From: Pseudoclavibacter endophyticus
GTDB taxonomy: Bacteria; Actinomycetota; Actinomycetes; Actinomycetales; Microbacteriaceae
Direction of reading: 5' to 3'
Length of the DNA stretch: 64,000 nt
NCBI RefSeq assembly: GCF_008831085.1
Contig: NZ_WBJY01000004.1
Coordinates: 315,944 to 379,943 of the forward strand
Under the pieces are notes generated by a model that worked only from the letters and a program-made list of their open reading frames with translations, was not told the origin of the DNA and made no database searches. This document shows, one piece after another, positions 38,823-47,472 of this stretch (the stretch's first letter is position 1; every line of letters starts with the position of its first letter). The translations under genes and the position numbers were made by a program.

Positions 38823-39572
38823 GTGAGCGAGTTCAACACCTCGACGTCCCTCGTGCTTTTTCCTGCGATCGATCTCGTCAACGGCAAGGCCGTCCGGCTC
38901 GTTCAGGGCGAGGCCGACTCCGCTACCAGCTACGGCGATCCGGTCGAGGCCGCGGAGGCGTTCGCCGAGCAAGGGGCGACGTGGCTGCACCTCGTCGATC
39001 TCGACGCCGCGTTCGGCCGCGGCAACAATGCCCACACGATCCGTCGCATCGTTCGCGCGGTCGGCCAACGGGTCAAGATCGAAATGTCGGGAGGCGTCCG
39101 CGATGACAAATCCCTCGGGCGCGTCATCGACGCCGGCGCCAAGCGCGTCAATCTGGGCACGGCCGCACTCGAGAACCCCGAGTGGGCGGCCAACGTCATC
39201 GCCCGCTACGGCTCGCTCATCGCCGTGGGACTCGATGTGCGCGGCACCACGCTCGCCGCCCGCGGCTGGACGGAAGAGGGCGGCGACCTCTGGGAGGTGC
39301 TCCACCGCCTTGAGGCCGCGTCGTGCGCCCGCTACGTGGTCACGGACGTCACGAAAGACGGCACGCTGAAGGGCCCTAACCTCGAGCTGCTGACCGCGGT
39401 CTGCAAGCGCACCGACCGGCCCGTCATCGCTTCCGGCGGCGTTTCCTCGCTCGACGACATCGCGGCACTCCGCGAACTCGCGCCACTCGGGCTCGAGGGC
39501 GCCATCATCGGCAAGGCCCTGTACGCGGGCGAGTTCACGCTCGCGCAGGCGCTCGACGTGGCGGGGGCGTAG
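38823..39572 (+). CDS. priA: Bifunctional phosphoribosyl isomerase A (HisA/TrpF)
   Basis: A 249-residue TIM barrel that isomerises ProFAR in histidine synthesis. F-P-A-I-D near residue 11 and the phosphate loops G-G-V-R and G-G-V-S-S are seen. The [14 protein letters not shown] segment matches actinobacterial PriA, which also performs the TrpF step. GTG 38823 has AAGGA 7 bases upstream. Confidence 0.92.
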   Translation: MSEFNTSTSLVLFPAIDLVNGKAVRLVQGEADSATSYGDPVEAAEAFAEQGATWLHLVDLDAAFGRGNNAHTIRRIVRAVGQRVKIEMSGGVRDDKSLGRVIDAGAKRVNLGTAALENPEWAANVIARYGSLIAVGLDVRGTTLAARGWTEEGGDLWEVLHRLEAASCARYVVTDVTKDGTLKGPNLELLTAVCKRTDRPVIASGGVSSLDDIAALRELAPLGLEGAIIGKALYAGEFTLAQALDVAGA

Positions 39573-39580
39573 CGGGCATC

Positions 39581-40477
39581 GTGGCGCAGCGGCCCGAGCA
39601 CTTCCGTCCGTCGCACGGCGACTCGGCGGGTCAGCCCTGGGCGGGCCGCAGCTTTGACGCGAATCCATTCGCCGACGACGACGGCATGACCCCGCCCGCC
39701 GTCGCGGCGGCGATGGCCCGGTTCCGGGCGGGGGAGGACGGCGAGCCCGATGTGGTCGAAGCGCTTCGCGAAAGCCGAGTGCTCATCCCGCTGATCGCTG
39801 AGCTGGGTGAGACGGGTCAGAATGCCGAGGGTGTGACCGTCGACAAGTCGGCCGACCTCTCCATTGTCACGGTGGCCGGGCCGGACGGACGAACGGTGCT
39901 CCCCGTGTTCACGTCTATGGATGCCATGAAGGCGTGGAATGCGAAGGCGCGGCCGGTGCCGACGGACTTCCGCGCGGCAGCGGTCGCGGCAGTCGATGAG
40001 CGCACCGACCTCGTGATCGTCGATCCGGGCAGCGAGGGCGAGTTCGGCATGCGACGCCCGGCGGTGTGGGCCGTCGCCAAGGGGAGCGAATGGGCGCCCG
40101 CCCTCACCAACACGGCAGTCGCGAAGGCACTTGCGGAAGGCATCTCCCGAGAGCCGCACGTGCGTCGCATTGAGATCGCCCCGGGGTGCGCGCCTGGACG
40201 ACTCGAGGGTGCCGAGCTTCGCGTTTCGCTCGTATTCGAGACCGGATGCTCGCAAGATGTCGTGCGCGCGGCGGTCGGCCGCGTGAACGAGCGGTGGTCG
40301 GCGTCCCCCGAAGTGATCGAGCTCGTCGACTCGCTCGCGGTTGTGCTCGCGAGTGAAAAGGTCGACGACCGGGCGGGCGATGGTGTCGGCAACAGGACGG
40401 GCGCGCCCTCGTCCGAGGGAACGCAGGGGCGGCCGAGCGGGATGCGCGCGTGGTTCAGCCGACGCCGTAAGGGCTGA
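39581..40477 (+). CDS. SseB N-terminal domain protein
   Basis: A 298-residue protein with an SseB-like domain: L-R-E-S-R-V-L-I-P-L-I, later S-I-V-T-V-A-G-P-D-G-R-T-V-L-P-V-F-T-S and A-W-N-A. Genes of this kind commonly follow priA in actinobacteria; function unknown. The Pro/Asp-rich N-terminus and a basic C-terminus (F-S-R-R-R-K-G) are not predicted to be structured. It starts at GTG 9 bases after priA and is probably in its operon. Confidence 0.82.
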   Translation: MAQRPEHFRPSHGDSAGQPWAGRSFDANPFADDDGMTPPAVAAAMARFRAGEDGEPDVVEALRESRVLIPLIAELGETGQNAEGVTVDKSADLSIVTVAGPDGRTVLPVFTSMDAMKAWNAKARPVPTDFRAAAVAAVDERTDLVIVDPGSEGEFGMRRPAVWAVAKGSEWAPALTNTAVAKALAEGISREPHVRRIEIAPGCAPGRLEGAELRVSLVFETGCSQDVVRAAVGRVNERWSASPEVIELVDSLAVVLASEKVDDRAGDGVGNRTGAPSSEGTQGRPSGMRAWFSRRRKG

Positions 40478-40639
40478 TTCGCCGAGACTCGGCACTCGCG
40501 CGAATTGAAAACACCGGCGGCTTCATCCGAGCGCGCTCGGGGCGATCGACACGTCTCGTCCGAGCTGCCGGAGTGCTGCTGGCGTCACGCTTCTGACACG
40601 AAGCGGCGGGCGCGAGGACAGGCGACGCCCGTCCCGGTC

Positions 40640-41026
40640 CTAGCCGAAAACCGGTCCCGTGAGGTCTTCGCCAGGACCCTTGCCGATGGGGTCGGGGTGC
40701 GTGGACGCTTCACGGAACGCGAGTTGCACGGCCTTCAGTCCGTCCCGCAGCGGACGCGCGTGATGGTCGCCCAGGTAAGGGAGCGACGCCGTGAGCAGTC
40801 CTGCAAGGGCACTGATGAGCTTGCGGGCCTCGTCGAGGTCCTTCTCGTCGTCGCCGAGTTCGTCTCCGAGCCCGCATTTCACGGCCGCCGCGCTCATGAG
40901 GTGCACCGACATCGTCGAGATCAGCTCAACGGCCGGCACGTCACCGATGTCGCGGAGCGCTGCTTCGACGACGTTCTCTGGAAGATCGGCGCCCGGTACG
41001 TTGTCGGTGGGCTCGGGATTCGTCAC
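40640..41026 (-). CDS. DUF1844 family protein
   Basis: A 128-residue acidic protein with the DUF1844 pattern V-E-L-I-S-T-M-S-V-H-L-M-S-A-A-A-V-K-C-G-L and D-L-D-E-A-R-K-L-I-S-A-L-A-G-L-L. It is commonly found beside infC in actinobacteria; function unknown. It starts at GTG 41026 and is divergent from the infC leader. Confidence 0.85.
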   Translation of the reverse strand: MTNPEPTDNVPGADLPENVVEAALRDIGDVPAVELISTMSVHLMSAAAVKCGLGDELGDDEKDLDEARKLISALAGLLTASLPYLGDHHARPLRDGLKAVQLAFREASTHPDPIGKGPGEDLTGPVFG

Positions 41027-41164
41027 GGCACTCCTGGGGATCGCAATCTCGTGCTAAACTTTCGGGCGGTGTCTGTCCTGCGGACACCGGAGACAAAGAG
41101 GATTCGTCCCACCCGCGCTAGCCGCTCCAGGTTACCGGGTTCCGCAGCTCCCCTTTCGCCGGGA

Positions 41165-41222
41165 GTGCCGCGAGGCACAGTGCCGCAAGGCGCAGTGTTG
41201 AGGGCACAGTGCCGCAAGGCAC
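41165..41222 (+). ncRNA. Three GNRA-capped hairpins in the infC leader
   Basis: GTGCC-GCGA-GGCAC (41165-41178), GTGCC-GCAA-GGCGC (41180-41193) and GTGCC-GCAA-GGCAC (41209-41222). All share nearly the same 5-bp stem with a GNRA tetraloop, so arms of different hairpins could also pair with each other and switch structure. Confidence 0.55.
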
Positions 41223-41321
41223 GTGGCGCCGACCTCGATGAGGTCGGTACGAAGGAGTCGGGCCGGTGTCGCGCATCGCGGTGCGCCCCGGACCGTTCGG
41301 GCAAACGGCGTCGCGTGCTCG

Positions 41322-41365
41322 CGGCGGGTGTGATGTCGACTCGTTTCCACCCCGCCGGAATTTTT
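41322..41365 (+). terminator. Attenuator-like hairpin before infC
   Basis: CGGCGGGTG (41322-41330) pairs with CACCCCGCCG (41348-41357), leaving one bulged C and a 17-base loop, followed by T5 at 41361-41365. The T-run touches the infC ribosome-binding site AGGAG (41366-41370). It could end transcription early or mask the site. Confidence 0.5.
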
Positions 41366-41375
41366 AGGAGCACTC

Positions 41376-42005
41376 ATCAGCGAACCACGCATCAACGACC
41401 GGATCCGCTCTACCGACGTACGACTTGTCGGGCCCAGCGGTGAGCAGGTCGGCGTCGTCAAGGTCGAGGTTGCCCTCCGTCTTGCACAGGAGGCCGAGCT
41501 CGATCTCGTCGAGGTTGCCCCCAACTCGAAGCCGCCCGTGGCCAAGATCATGGACTACGGCAAGTACAAGTACGAGACCGAGCAGAAGGCCAAGGAAGCA
41601 CGCCGCAATCAGGCGAACACCGTCCTCAAAGAGGTGCGCTTCCGTCTGAAGATCGACAGCCACGACTACGAGACCAAGCTGAAGCGTGCCATCGGGTTCC
41701 TGGAGTCGGGCGACAAGGTCAAGGCGATGATCCAGTTCCGCGGCCGCGAGCAGTCGCGTCCCGAACTGGGCGTGCGGTTGCTGCAGAAATTTTCGGAAGA
41801 CGTCCAGGACTACGGCACCGTCGAGTCGAACCCCACGATCGACGGTCGCAACATGGTCATGATCGTCGGCCCCTACAAGACCAAGTCGGATGTGAAGGCC
41901 GAAGCGTCGGCACGTCGGACCGAGGCGAAGACCGCGGCACGTGCCGCAAAGCACACGCCGAGTCCGTCGGACAGCGAGACCTCGGCGCGCGCAGACGCCG
42001 AATAG
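41376..42005 (+). CDS. infC: Translation initiation factor IF-3 (ATC start)
   Basis: IF-3 binds the 30S subunit and checks start codons. Translation from ATC 41376 gives the family N-terminus ([11 protein letters not shown]), with AGGAG 5 bases upstream. An in-frame TGA lies at 41331 and no ATG, GTG or TTG falls between. The next in-frame start, GTG 41538, would remove 54 residues of the N domain. An unusual start codon is known in infC of other bacteria, where it allows self-regulation. 209 residues, with a 30-residue polar tail. Confidence 0.93.
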   Translation: MSEPRINDRIRSTDVRLVGPSGEQVGVVKVEVALRLAQEAELDLVEVAPNSKPPVAKIMDYGKYKYETEQKAKEARRNQANTVLKEVRFRLKIDSHDYETKLKRAIGFLESGDKVKAMIQFRGREQSRPELGVRLLQKFSEDVQDYGTVESNPTIDGRNMVMIVGPYKTKSDVKAEASARRTEAKTAARAAKHTPSPSDSETSARADAE

Positions 42006-42029
42006 ACCACGATCACCAAGGAGAAACGA

Positions 42030-42224
42030 ATGCCGAAGCAGAAGACCCATTCGGGGACGAAGAAGCGCTTCAAGGTAACTGGTAGCGGCAAGCTCATGAA
42101 GCAGCAGGCCGGCATGCGACACAACCTCGAGGTGAAGGCGCCCGGCCGCAAGGCTCGCCTGAACCAGGACCAGACGATCGCGAAGGCCGACGTCAAGGCC
42201 GTCAAGAAGCTGCTCGGCCGCTAA
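42030..42224 (+). CDS. rpmI: 50S ribosomal protein L35
   Basis: A 64-residue basic protein with the L35 pattern [27 protein letters not shown] precedes it. Second gene of the infC operon. Confidence 0.97.
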   Translation: MPKQKTHSGTKKRFKVTGSGKLMKQQAGMRHNLEVKAPGRKARLNQDQTIAKADVKAVKKLLGR

Positions 42225-42259
42225 GCGCACGAGTCTCAACGTTCAAGGAGTAACACCTC

Positions 42260-42646
42260 ATGGCACGTGTCAAGCGTTCCGTCAACGCAAAGAAAAAGCG
42301 CCGCGTCATTCTCGAGCGCGCATCCGGTTACCGCGGCCAGCGGTCGCGGCTGTACCGCAAGGCCAAAGAGCAGGTCACGCACTCGCTCGTCTACAGCTAC
42401 CGTGACCGCCGCGCGAAGAAGGGCGAGTTCCGTCGCCTCTGGATCCAGCGCATCAACGCCGGCGCCCGCGCCAACGGACTGACCTATAACCGCTTCATCC
42501 AGGGGCTCAGCCTCGCGGGTGTCGAGGTCGACCGCCGCATCCTCGCGGAGCTCGCCGTCAACGAGCCCGAGACGTTCGCGGCCCTCGTCGAGCAGGCCAA
42601 GGGCGCGCTGCCCGAGGACACCTCGGCACCCAAGGCTGCTGCGTAG
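42260..42646 (+). CDS. rplT: 50S ribosomal protein L20
   Basis: A 128-residue protein with [15 protein letters not shown] and the L20 core [15 protein letters not shown]. It binds 23S rRNA early in assembly and in some bacteria represses its own operon through the leader. AAGGAG precedes the ATG. Last gene of infC-rpmI-rplT. Confidence 0.97.
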   Translation: MARVKRSVNAKKKRRVILERASGYRGQRSRLYRKAKEQVTHSLVYSYRDRRAKKGEFRRLWIQRINAGARANGLTYNRFIQGLSLAGVEVDRRILAELAVNEPETFAALVEQAKGALPEDTSAPKAAA

Positions 42647-42663
42647 GCTGCCCTCGCGCCGCC

Positions 42664-42681
42664 GCGCTCACTCGTGAGCGC
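42664..42681 (+). terminator. First hairpin behind rplT
   Basis: GCGCTCA-CTCG-TGAGCGC, a 7-bp stem with a CTCG loop, 18 bases after the rplT stop. It precedes a much stronger hairpin. Confidence 0.5.
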
Positions 42682-42696
42682 GCGGTGCAACACCGT

Positions 42697-42739
42697 CGTC
42701 GGGGCGGTCGGAAGCCCGCTGCTTCCGACCGCCCCGACG
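42697..42739 (+). terminator. Strong terminator behind rplT
   Basis: A perfect 19-bp stem (42697-42715 with 42721-42739), loop CCGCT, followed by TCGTTTCT. It is one of the strongest hairpins in the window and ends the infC operon. Confidence 0.8.
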
Positions 42740-42798
42740 TCGTTTCTCCGCGACGAACGCGGGTATGCCACCCACCGAGTCGACCCGAAAGGCACGCC

Positions 42799-43644
42799 AT
42801 GATCGAGAGCCCCCGCAACGCGCGCGTGCGCGAAGTACGCCGATTGCAGCAGAAGGCCGAGCGCACCTCGAGCGGACTCTTTCTGCTCGAAGGCCCGCAA
42901 GCCGTCCGAGAGGCGCTCGAGTGCCGGCCGGAACTGGTCACCGACCTCTTCGTGACGCCGACGGCGCTCGAGCGGCACACCGACCTCGGCGACCTCGCAT
43001 TCCGGCACGAGCTCGAGCTGCAGTTCGCGACGGAAGAGGCGATCGATGCGATGGCGGACACGCGCACCCCCCAGGGCGTCATCGCGGTGTGCCGCCAGTT
43101 CCCGGCCTCGATCCGAACCCTCTTCGGCCAGTCGTCGCAGGCCGAGGGCGGCGACGACCGTGATGGCGAGCCCGGGCCAAAGCTCGTAGCGATCCTCGAG
43201 GAGGTGCGCGACCCGGGGAACGCCGGCACGATCATCCGCGCCGCCGACGCGGCCGGTGCCGACGCCGTCATCCTCACTGGGCGCACCGTCGACCTCTACA
43301 ACCCCAAGGTCGTGCGCGCCACGACCGGCTCGCTCTTCCACCTGCCCATCGCCGTCGACATCGAGTTGGATGCCGTGCTCGCGCGAGTGCGTGAGGCTGG
43401 TATGCAGGTGATCGCGGCCGACGTGAAGGGGGATGCGATCACCGAGCTCTCTCAGGACGAACTCGCCCGTCCGACCGCGTGGGTCTTCGGCAACGAGGCA
43501 CGCGGCCTGAGCGACGACAATGTCGCGCTCGCCGACCGCTCCGTGCGCGTGCCGATCTACGGGCTCGCTGAGTCGATGAATCTCTCGACGGCCGCGTCGG
43601 TCGTGCTGTACGCCTCTGCCTTCGCGCAGCGCGCGGGGGAGTAG
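42799..43644 (+). CDS. SpoU/TrmH-family RNA 2'-O-methyltransferase
   Basis: A 281-residue SPOUT methyltransferase. The N-terminal substrate domain contains L-F-L-L-E-G-P-Q-A-V-R-E-A-L; the catalytic part has R-D-P-G-N-A-G-T-I-I-R near residue 139, W-V-F-G-N-E-A-R-G-L near 234 and a closing P-I-Y-G-L-A-E-S-M-N-L-S-T-A-A-S-V. It methylates ribose in rRNA or tRNA; target not determined. GAAAGG lies upstream of ATG 42799. Confidence 0.9.
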   Translation: MIESPRNARVREVRRLQQKAERTSSGLFLLEGPQAVREALECRPELVTDLFVTPTALERHTDLGDLAFRHELELQFATEEAIDAMADTRTPQGVIAVCRQFPASIRTLFGQSSQAEGGDDRDGEPGPKLVAILEEVRDPGNAGTIIRAADAAGADAVILTGRTVDLYNPKVVRATTGSLFHLPIAVDIELDAVLARVREAGMQVIAADVKGDAITELSQDELARPTAWVFGNEARGLSDDNVALADRSVRVPIYGLAESMNLSTAASVVLYASAFAQRAGE

Positions 43645-43676
43645 CACGGCATCCCGCTACAACGCGGCGACTCCGG

Positions 43677-44810
43677 TTACGTGTTCGCCGTTCCGCCGGC
43701 CGGGCCGCCGCCGCGACCACCACGATCGGAGTTGCCGGTGGCATCCGGATCGCCGGCATCCGGCTTGCCGGCATCACCGTCGCCGCTGATCCCGCCGCTG
43801 CCACTGCCACTGCCACCGCCACTGCCACCGCCACCGCCGGCGTCACCGCCTCCACGGCTGGCAACACTGCCGCCAACACCGGCAGTCGCGCCGACGCCGG
43901 CGCGATCTCCGCCGGGCACGTCTGCCTGCTGCGTGCCGATGAGCTCGGTGGTCGTTGCGCCGTCGACGTTCGCCTGCGCTGCCGTCGCGCCGCCCGCGAT
44001 CCGCGACGATGTCGACACACGCCGCTGCACCACAACTGCGAGCCACGACAGCAGCACGCAAACGAGGATGTAGATGGCGCCCACGACGATCGTTACGGGG
44101 ATGATGGGACGGCCGAGCTCGTTCTGCGTGCCGAGCAGGCGCGCGAAGTACAACAGTTCGTTGTACGTGATGATGAAGCCGAGCGCCGTGTCCTTCAGCG
44201 TCACGACGAGCTGCGCGATGATGACGGGCAGCATCGCCCGCACGGCCTGCGGCATCAGGACAGACATGAGCACGCCCGACTTGCGCAGGCCGATCGCATA
44301 GCCGGCCTCGCGCTGGCCCCGCGGGAGCGCCTGCACGCCGCTGCGGAACACCTCGGCGAGCACCGAGCCGTTGTACGCGATGAGTCCGATGACGACCGCG
44401 AAGAACGGCTCCATCCGCACTCCCAGATACGGCAAGCCGTAGTACAGCAGCATCATCATGATGAGCACGGGCACCGCCCGGAGGACCTCGACGATCCACG
44501 TGGCCGGCCAGCGAATCCAGGCGTGGTCGCTGAGCCGCGCCACGGCGAGGAGAAACCCGAGCAGGACCGCCCCGAAGCCGGCGACCAGGAACGCGCTGAG
44601 CGTCGCCCACAGCGCCCGCAGGATCTGCGTCCAGATAGTGGCATAGGCGAACGCCGACCACTTCTGCGCATCGAACTGGCCCGTCACCGCCAGCCGGTAG
44701 ACGACGAAGCCGAGTAGCGCGATGACCACGATGATCGTGACGACGCTGAAGACGGCGTTGCGCGCCCTCGCGGTGGGGCCCGGGACGTCGTAGAGAACGG
44801 ACGAGCTCAT
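43677..44810 (-). CDS. gluD: Polar amino-acid ABC permease (GluD-like) with Gly-rich tail
   Basis: A BPD_transp_1 HisM-type permease. The coupling loop has L-P-R-G-Q-R-E-A-G-Y-A-I-G-L near residue 160, then M-P-Q-A-V-R. The channel part ends near residue 280. The last 100 residues are Gly/Ser/Asp-rich (for example G-G-G-G-G-S-G-G-G-S) and encoded by repetitive CCGCCACTG-like DNA; GluD proteins normally lack such a tail. It overlaps the gluC-like stop by 4 bases. Ligand probably glutamate by similarity. Confidence 0.88.
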   Translation of the reverse strand: MSSSVLYDVPGPTARARNAVFSVVTIIVVIALLGFVVYRLAVTGQFDAQKWSAFAYATIWTQILRALWATLSAFLVAGFGAVLLGFLLAVARLSDHAWIRWPATWIVEVLRAVPVLIMMMLLYYGLPYLGVRMEPFFAVVIGLIAYNGSVLAEVFRSGVQALPRGQREAGYAIGLRKSGVLMSVLMPQAVRAMLPVIIAQLVVTLKDTALGFIITYNELLYFARLLGTQNELGRPIIPVTIVVGAIYILVCVLLSWLAVVVQRRVSTSSRIAGGATAAQANVDGATTTELIGTQQADVPGGDRAGVGATAGVGGSVASRGGGDAGGGGGSGGGSGSGSGGISGDGDAGKPDAGDPDATGNSDRGGRGGGPAGGTANT

Positions 44811-45460
44811 CGTGCGACCTTCCAGTGTCGTTCGAGGGCGTTCTGCGCCCACGAGAGCAGCATGACGAGCGCAACGAAGACGACGGCGACCCAGATGAGC
44901 ACCACCATGGCGTTCTCACCCCGCTCGGACATGTAGGCGCGGATCGAGCCCAGGTTCATCACCGAGAAGCCCGCCGCGATCGTCGTGTTCTTCAGCAGCG
45001 CGATGAGCACGCTCATCATCGGGGGCACGACGGACCTGGCCGCCTGCGGCAGGACGATGAGCGTCATGACCTGCTCGAACGGCAGGCCGATCGCACGGGC
45101 GGCCTCGGCCTGTCCCACCGGCACGGTGTTGATGCCGGAGCGCAGCACCTCAGCGACGTACGTGGCCGTGTAGAGCCCGAGGGCGCAGATGCCGAGCATG
45201 AGGTAGTCGGTCTGCCCGAGGGGAAGAATGACCGGCACCGCAAACGCGAAGATGAAGAAGACGAGCGTCAGAGGCGTGTTGCGCACGAGCTCCACGTAGG
45301 CCGTGGCCACGGCGCGCGCGATCGGAATCGGCGAGACGCGCATGGCGCCGACGATGAAGCCGAGGACGAGCGCGATGAGGGCTCCGCCGAAGAAGAGGAT
45401 GAGGGTGCCGGCGATGGCCTGCCCCCAGAGGTCGAGGTTGTTCGTGATGGCGTCGAACAC
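44807..45460 (-). CDS. gluC: Polar amino-acid ABC permease (GluC-like)
   Basis: A 217-residue HisM-type permease. V-E-L-V-R-N-T-P-L-T-L near residue 54 and the coupling loop V-P-V-G-Q-A-E-A-A-R-A-I-G-L near 118. It is partner to the next permease in a heterodimeric channel. Compact, no tail. Confidence 0.92.
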   Translation of the reverse strand: MFDAITNNLDLWGQAIAGTLILFFGGALIALVLGFIVGAMRVSPIPIARAVATAYVELVRNTPLTLVFFIFAFAVPVILPLGQTDYLMLGICALGLYTATYVAEVLRSGINTVPVGQAEAARAIGLPFEQVMTLIVLPQAARSVVPPMMSVLIALLKNTTIAAGFSVMNLGSIRAYMSERGENAMVVLIWVAVVFVALVMLLSWAQNALERHWKVAR

Positions 45461-45538
45461 GCTCGCCGTCCTTTCCGTGATGGGTGGGCGGAAGGAGCGG
45501 GCGGAGGGGCGCCGTGTTCCCCCTCCGCCCGCACACCG

Positions 45539-46417
45539 CTAGTACCGGTCGACCTGCGGCTGCTCGCCTGCGACGCCGGTGGCGCCGAGGTTGTGGTCGT
45601 AGATCTCCTGCCAGGTCTCGCCGCCGTTCTCGAGCGTGTCGTTGATGAACGTGCGCAGGGCGTCGTCGCCCAGCGGCAGGCCGATGCCGTAGTTCTCCTC
45701 CGTAAAGGGCTCCCCGACGACCTTGAGGTCTTCAGGCTGCTCGGCCGCGTAGCCGAGCAGGATCGCCTCGTCGGTCGTGACGACGTCGACCTGGTTGTTC
45801 GTGAGCGCCTCGACGCACTGCGAATACGTGTCGAACTCCGTGACGGGAACCTCGGGGTAGTTGTCGCGGATGTTCTGGATCGGGGTCGATCCGGTCGCCG
45901 AGCACACGTTCGTGTCGGCGCCCAGGTCGGCCTCGCTCGCGATGTCGGAGTCGGCGCGGACGAGCAGGCCCTGGCCGGTCACGTAGTACGGACCCGCGAA
46001 GTCGATCTGCGTCTTGCGCTCGTCGGTGATCGAGTAGGTGCCGACGTAGTAGTCGATGTCGCCGTTGACGAGTGCCTGCTCGCGGTTCGCCGAGGGGATG
46101 GCCTGGAACTCGATCTGGTCCTCGCTGAACCCGAGCGACGCCGCGATCCAGCGCGCGATGTCGACGTCGAACCCGCTGCGCTCGCCCGTCGTGGCGTCCA
46201 GGTAGCCGAGGCCGGGCTGGTCCTCCTTGACGCCGACACGGATGGTGCCACTCTGACTGGCCGCGTCGTACGTGGGCGACCCTTCGAGTGCGACGTCGCT
46301 CGCCACCTCGAACTCGAGCGGCTCATGGGCGCCCGGTGCGCCTTCGGCACAGCCGGTAAGCACGAGGAGGGCGGCGAACCCGGCCCCCATCAATGCGGTG
46401 ATCTTGCGCTTGCGCAT
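45539..46417 (-). CDS. gluB: Glutamate-type substrate-binding lipoprotein (GluB-like)
   Basis: A periplasmic-type binding lipoprotein of 292 residues: signal peptide with lipobox L-T-G-C near residue 21, then an SBP_bac_3 domain (I-R-V-G-V-K-E-D-Q-P-G-L-G, S-G-F-D-V-D-I-A-R-W-I-A). I start at ATG 46417, preceded by AAGGAG; ATG 46435 is less likely. It presents glutamate or a related amino acid to the GluCD channel. Confidence 0.92.
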   Translation of the reverse strand: MRKRKITALMGAGFAALLVLTGCAEGAPGAHEPLEFEVASDVALEGSPTYDAASQSGTIRVGVKEDQPGLGYLDATTGERSGFDVDIARWIAASLGFSEDQIEFQAIPSANREQALVNGDIDYYVGTYSITDERKTQIDFAGPYYVTGQGLLVRADSDIASEADLGADTNVCSATGSTPIQNIRDNYPEVPVTEFDTYSQCVEALTNNQVDVVTTDEAILLGYAAEQPEDLKVVGEPFTEENYGIGLPLGDDALRTFINDTLENGGETWQEIYDHNLGATGVAGEQPQVDRY

Positions 46418-46464
46418 GTCTTCTCCTTTTCCCATGTGGATGTGGCTGTCGAGAAACCTTGCGG

Positions 46465-47223
46465 CTACGAGGTGATGAGCTTCGAGAGGAAGTCCTTTGC
46501 CCGGTCCGTCTTCGGGGTTGTGAAGAACTCCTCGGGCGACGCATCCTCGAGGATCTCTCCGTCGGACATGAAGACGACCCGATCGGCGGCCTTTCGGGCG
46601 AAGCCCATCTCATGCGTCACGACGATCATGGTCATCCCGTCTTTCGCGAGTCCCACCATGACGTCGAGCACCTCATTGATCATCTCGGGGTCGAGCGCCG
46701 AGGTGGGCTCATCGAAGAGCATGACCTTCGGCCTCATGGCAAGCGCCCGCGCGATGGCGACGCGCTGTTGCTGGCCGCCGGAGAGCTGCGCCGGGTACTT
46801 GGCGGCCTGGTGGCCGACACCCACTCGGTCGAGAAGCGCTTTCGCCTCTTCCTCGGCCTTCGCCTTGGAGAGCTTGCGCACCTTGATGGGGCCGAGGGTC
46901 ACGTTCTCGAGGATGGTCTTGTGCGCGAAGAGATTGAACGACTGGAACACCATGCCCACGTCGGCCCGGAGCGCCGCGAGCTCGCGGCCCTCGCTCGGCA
47001 ATACCTTGCCGTCGATCGAGATCACCCCGGAGGTGATCGTCTCGAGCCGGTTGATCGCGCGGCAGAGCGTCGATTTGCCCGACCCGGAGGGCCCGATCAC
47101 CACGACGACCTCACCTCGTCCGACGGTGAGATTGATGTGCTTCAGTGCATGAAAGTCGCCGTAGTGCTTTTCAACATTCTCGATGACGACGAGCGGCTCG
47201 CGCTGGCTTCCCATGGCGAGCAT
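46465..47223 (-). CDS. gluA: Polar amino-acid ABC ATPase (GluA-like)
   Basis: A 252-residue ATPase. Walker [10 protein letters not shown] near residue 44, Q-loop V-F-Q-S-F-N-L-F, signature L-S-G-G-Q-Q-Q-R near 148, Walker [13 protein letters not shown] near 167 and V-T-H-E. The start is ATG 47223 or ATG 47214. First gene of gluABCD on the minus strand; a TATGGT -10 candidate lies a few bases upstream. Confidence 0.94.
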   Translation of the reverse strand: MLAMGSQREPLVVIENVEKHYGDFHALKHINLTVGRGEVVVVIGPSGSGKSTLCRAINRLETITSGVISIDGKVLPSEGRELAALRADVGMVFQSFNLFAHKTILENVTLGPIKVRKLSKAKAEEEAKALLDRVGVGHQAAKYPAQLSGGQQQRVAIARALAMRPKVMLFDEPTSALDPEMINEVLDVMVGLAKDGMTMIVVTHEMGFARKAADRVVFMSDGEILEDASPEEFFTTPKTDRAKDFLSKLITS

Positions 47224-47383
47224 TCGACCATATGCGCAGCCAATTCGGAGGTCGGCGGCACGATTCGAGACCCAGTTGTCACCTGCGCGACATGAAGAGG
47301 CAACGAATTGCCCGCGGCTCTGGCGACTCCAGACAATTGACGCAGCCCGCTCGATCGGCTAGAGCGCAGCATCCGGTTGTGGC

Positions 47384-47422
47384 GGGATGCTTCGGGTCAC
47401 GGGTGGGATGCTCCGGGTCACG
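47384..47422. repeat. Two-copy 18-bp direct repeat upstream of pheS
   Basis: GGGATGCTTCGGGTCACG at 47384-47401 and the same with one change (TTC to TCC) at 47405-47422. The period is 21 bp, about two helical turns, in the divergent gluA/pheS region. Possibly regulatory. Confidence 0.45.
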
Positions 47423-47458
47423 ACCGCGGGCGCGTTCGGCCGCGACTTCCCGCACGGC

Positions 47459-47464
47459 TAGAAT
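47459..47464 (+). promoter_or_regulatory. -10 element of pheS, leaderless-type
   Basis: TAGAAT lies 8 bases before the pheS GTG; no ribosome-binding site is seen. Confidence 0.5.
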
Positions 47465-47472
47465 TGCGCCCC

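Larger units (their letters stand above)
41027..41375 (+). promoter_or_regulatory. Structured leader of infC-rpmI-rplT
   Basis: A 349-base region without a gene. An extended -10, TGC-TAAACT (41052-41060), starts it. Then come GGTGTC-N9-GACACC (41068-41088), three small hairpins, CCGACCTC-GAT-GAGGTCGG (41229-41247) and a terminator-like hairpin before infC. In other bacteria this operon is controlled by L20 or IF-3 through its leader; a comparable role is inferred. Confidence 0.6.

Noticed and set aside
43681..44073. Proline-rich frame opposite the GluD tail
   Set aside because: It is the complement of glycine codons; only the minus-strand reading continues a real permease.
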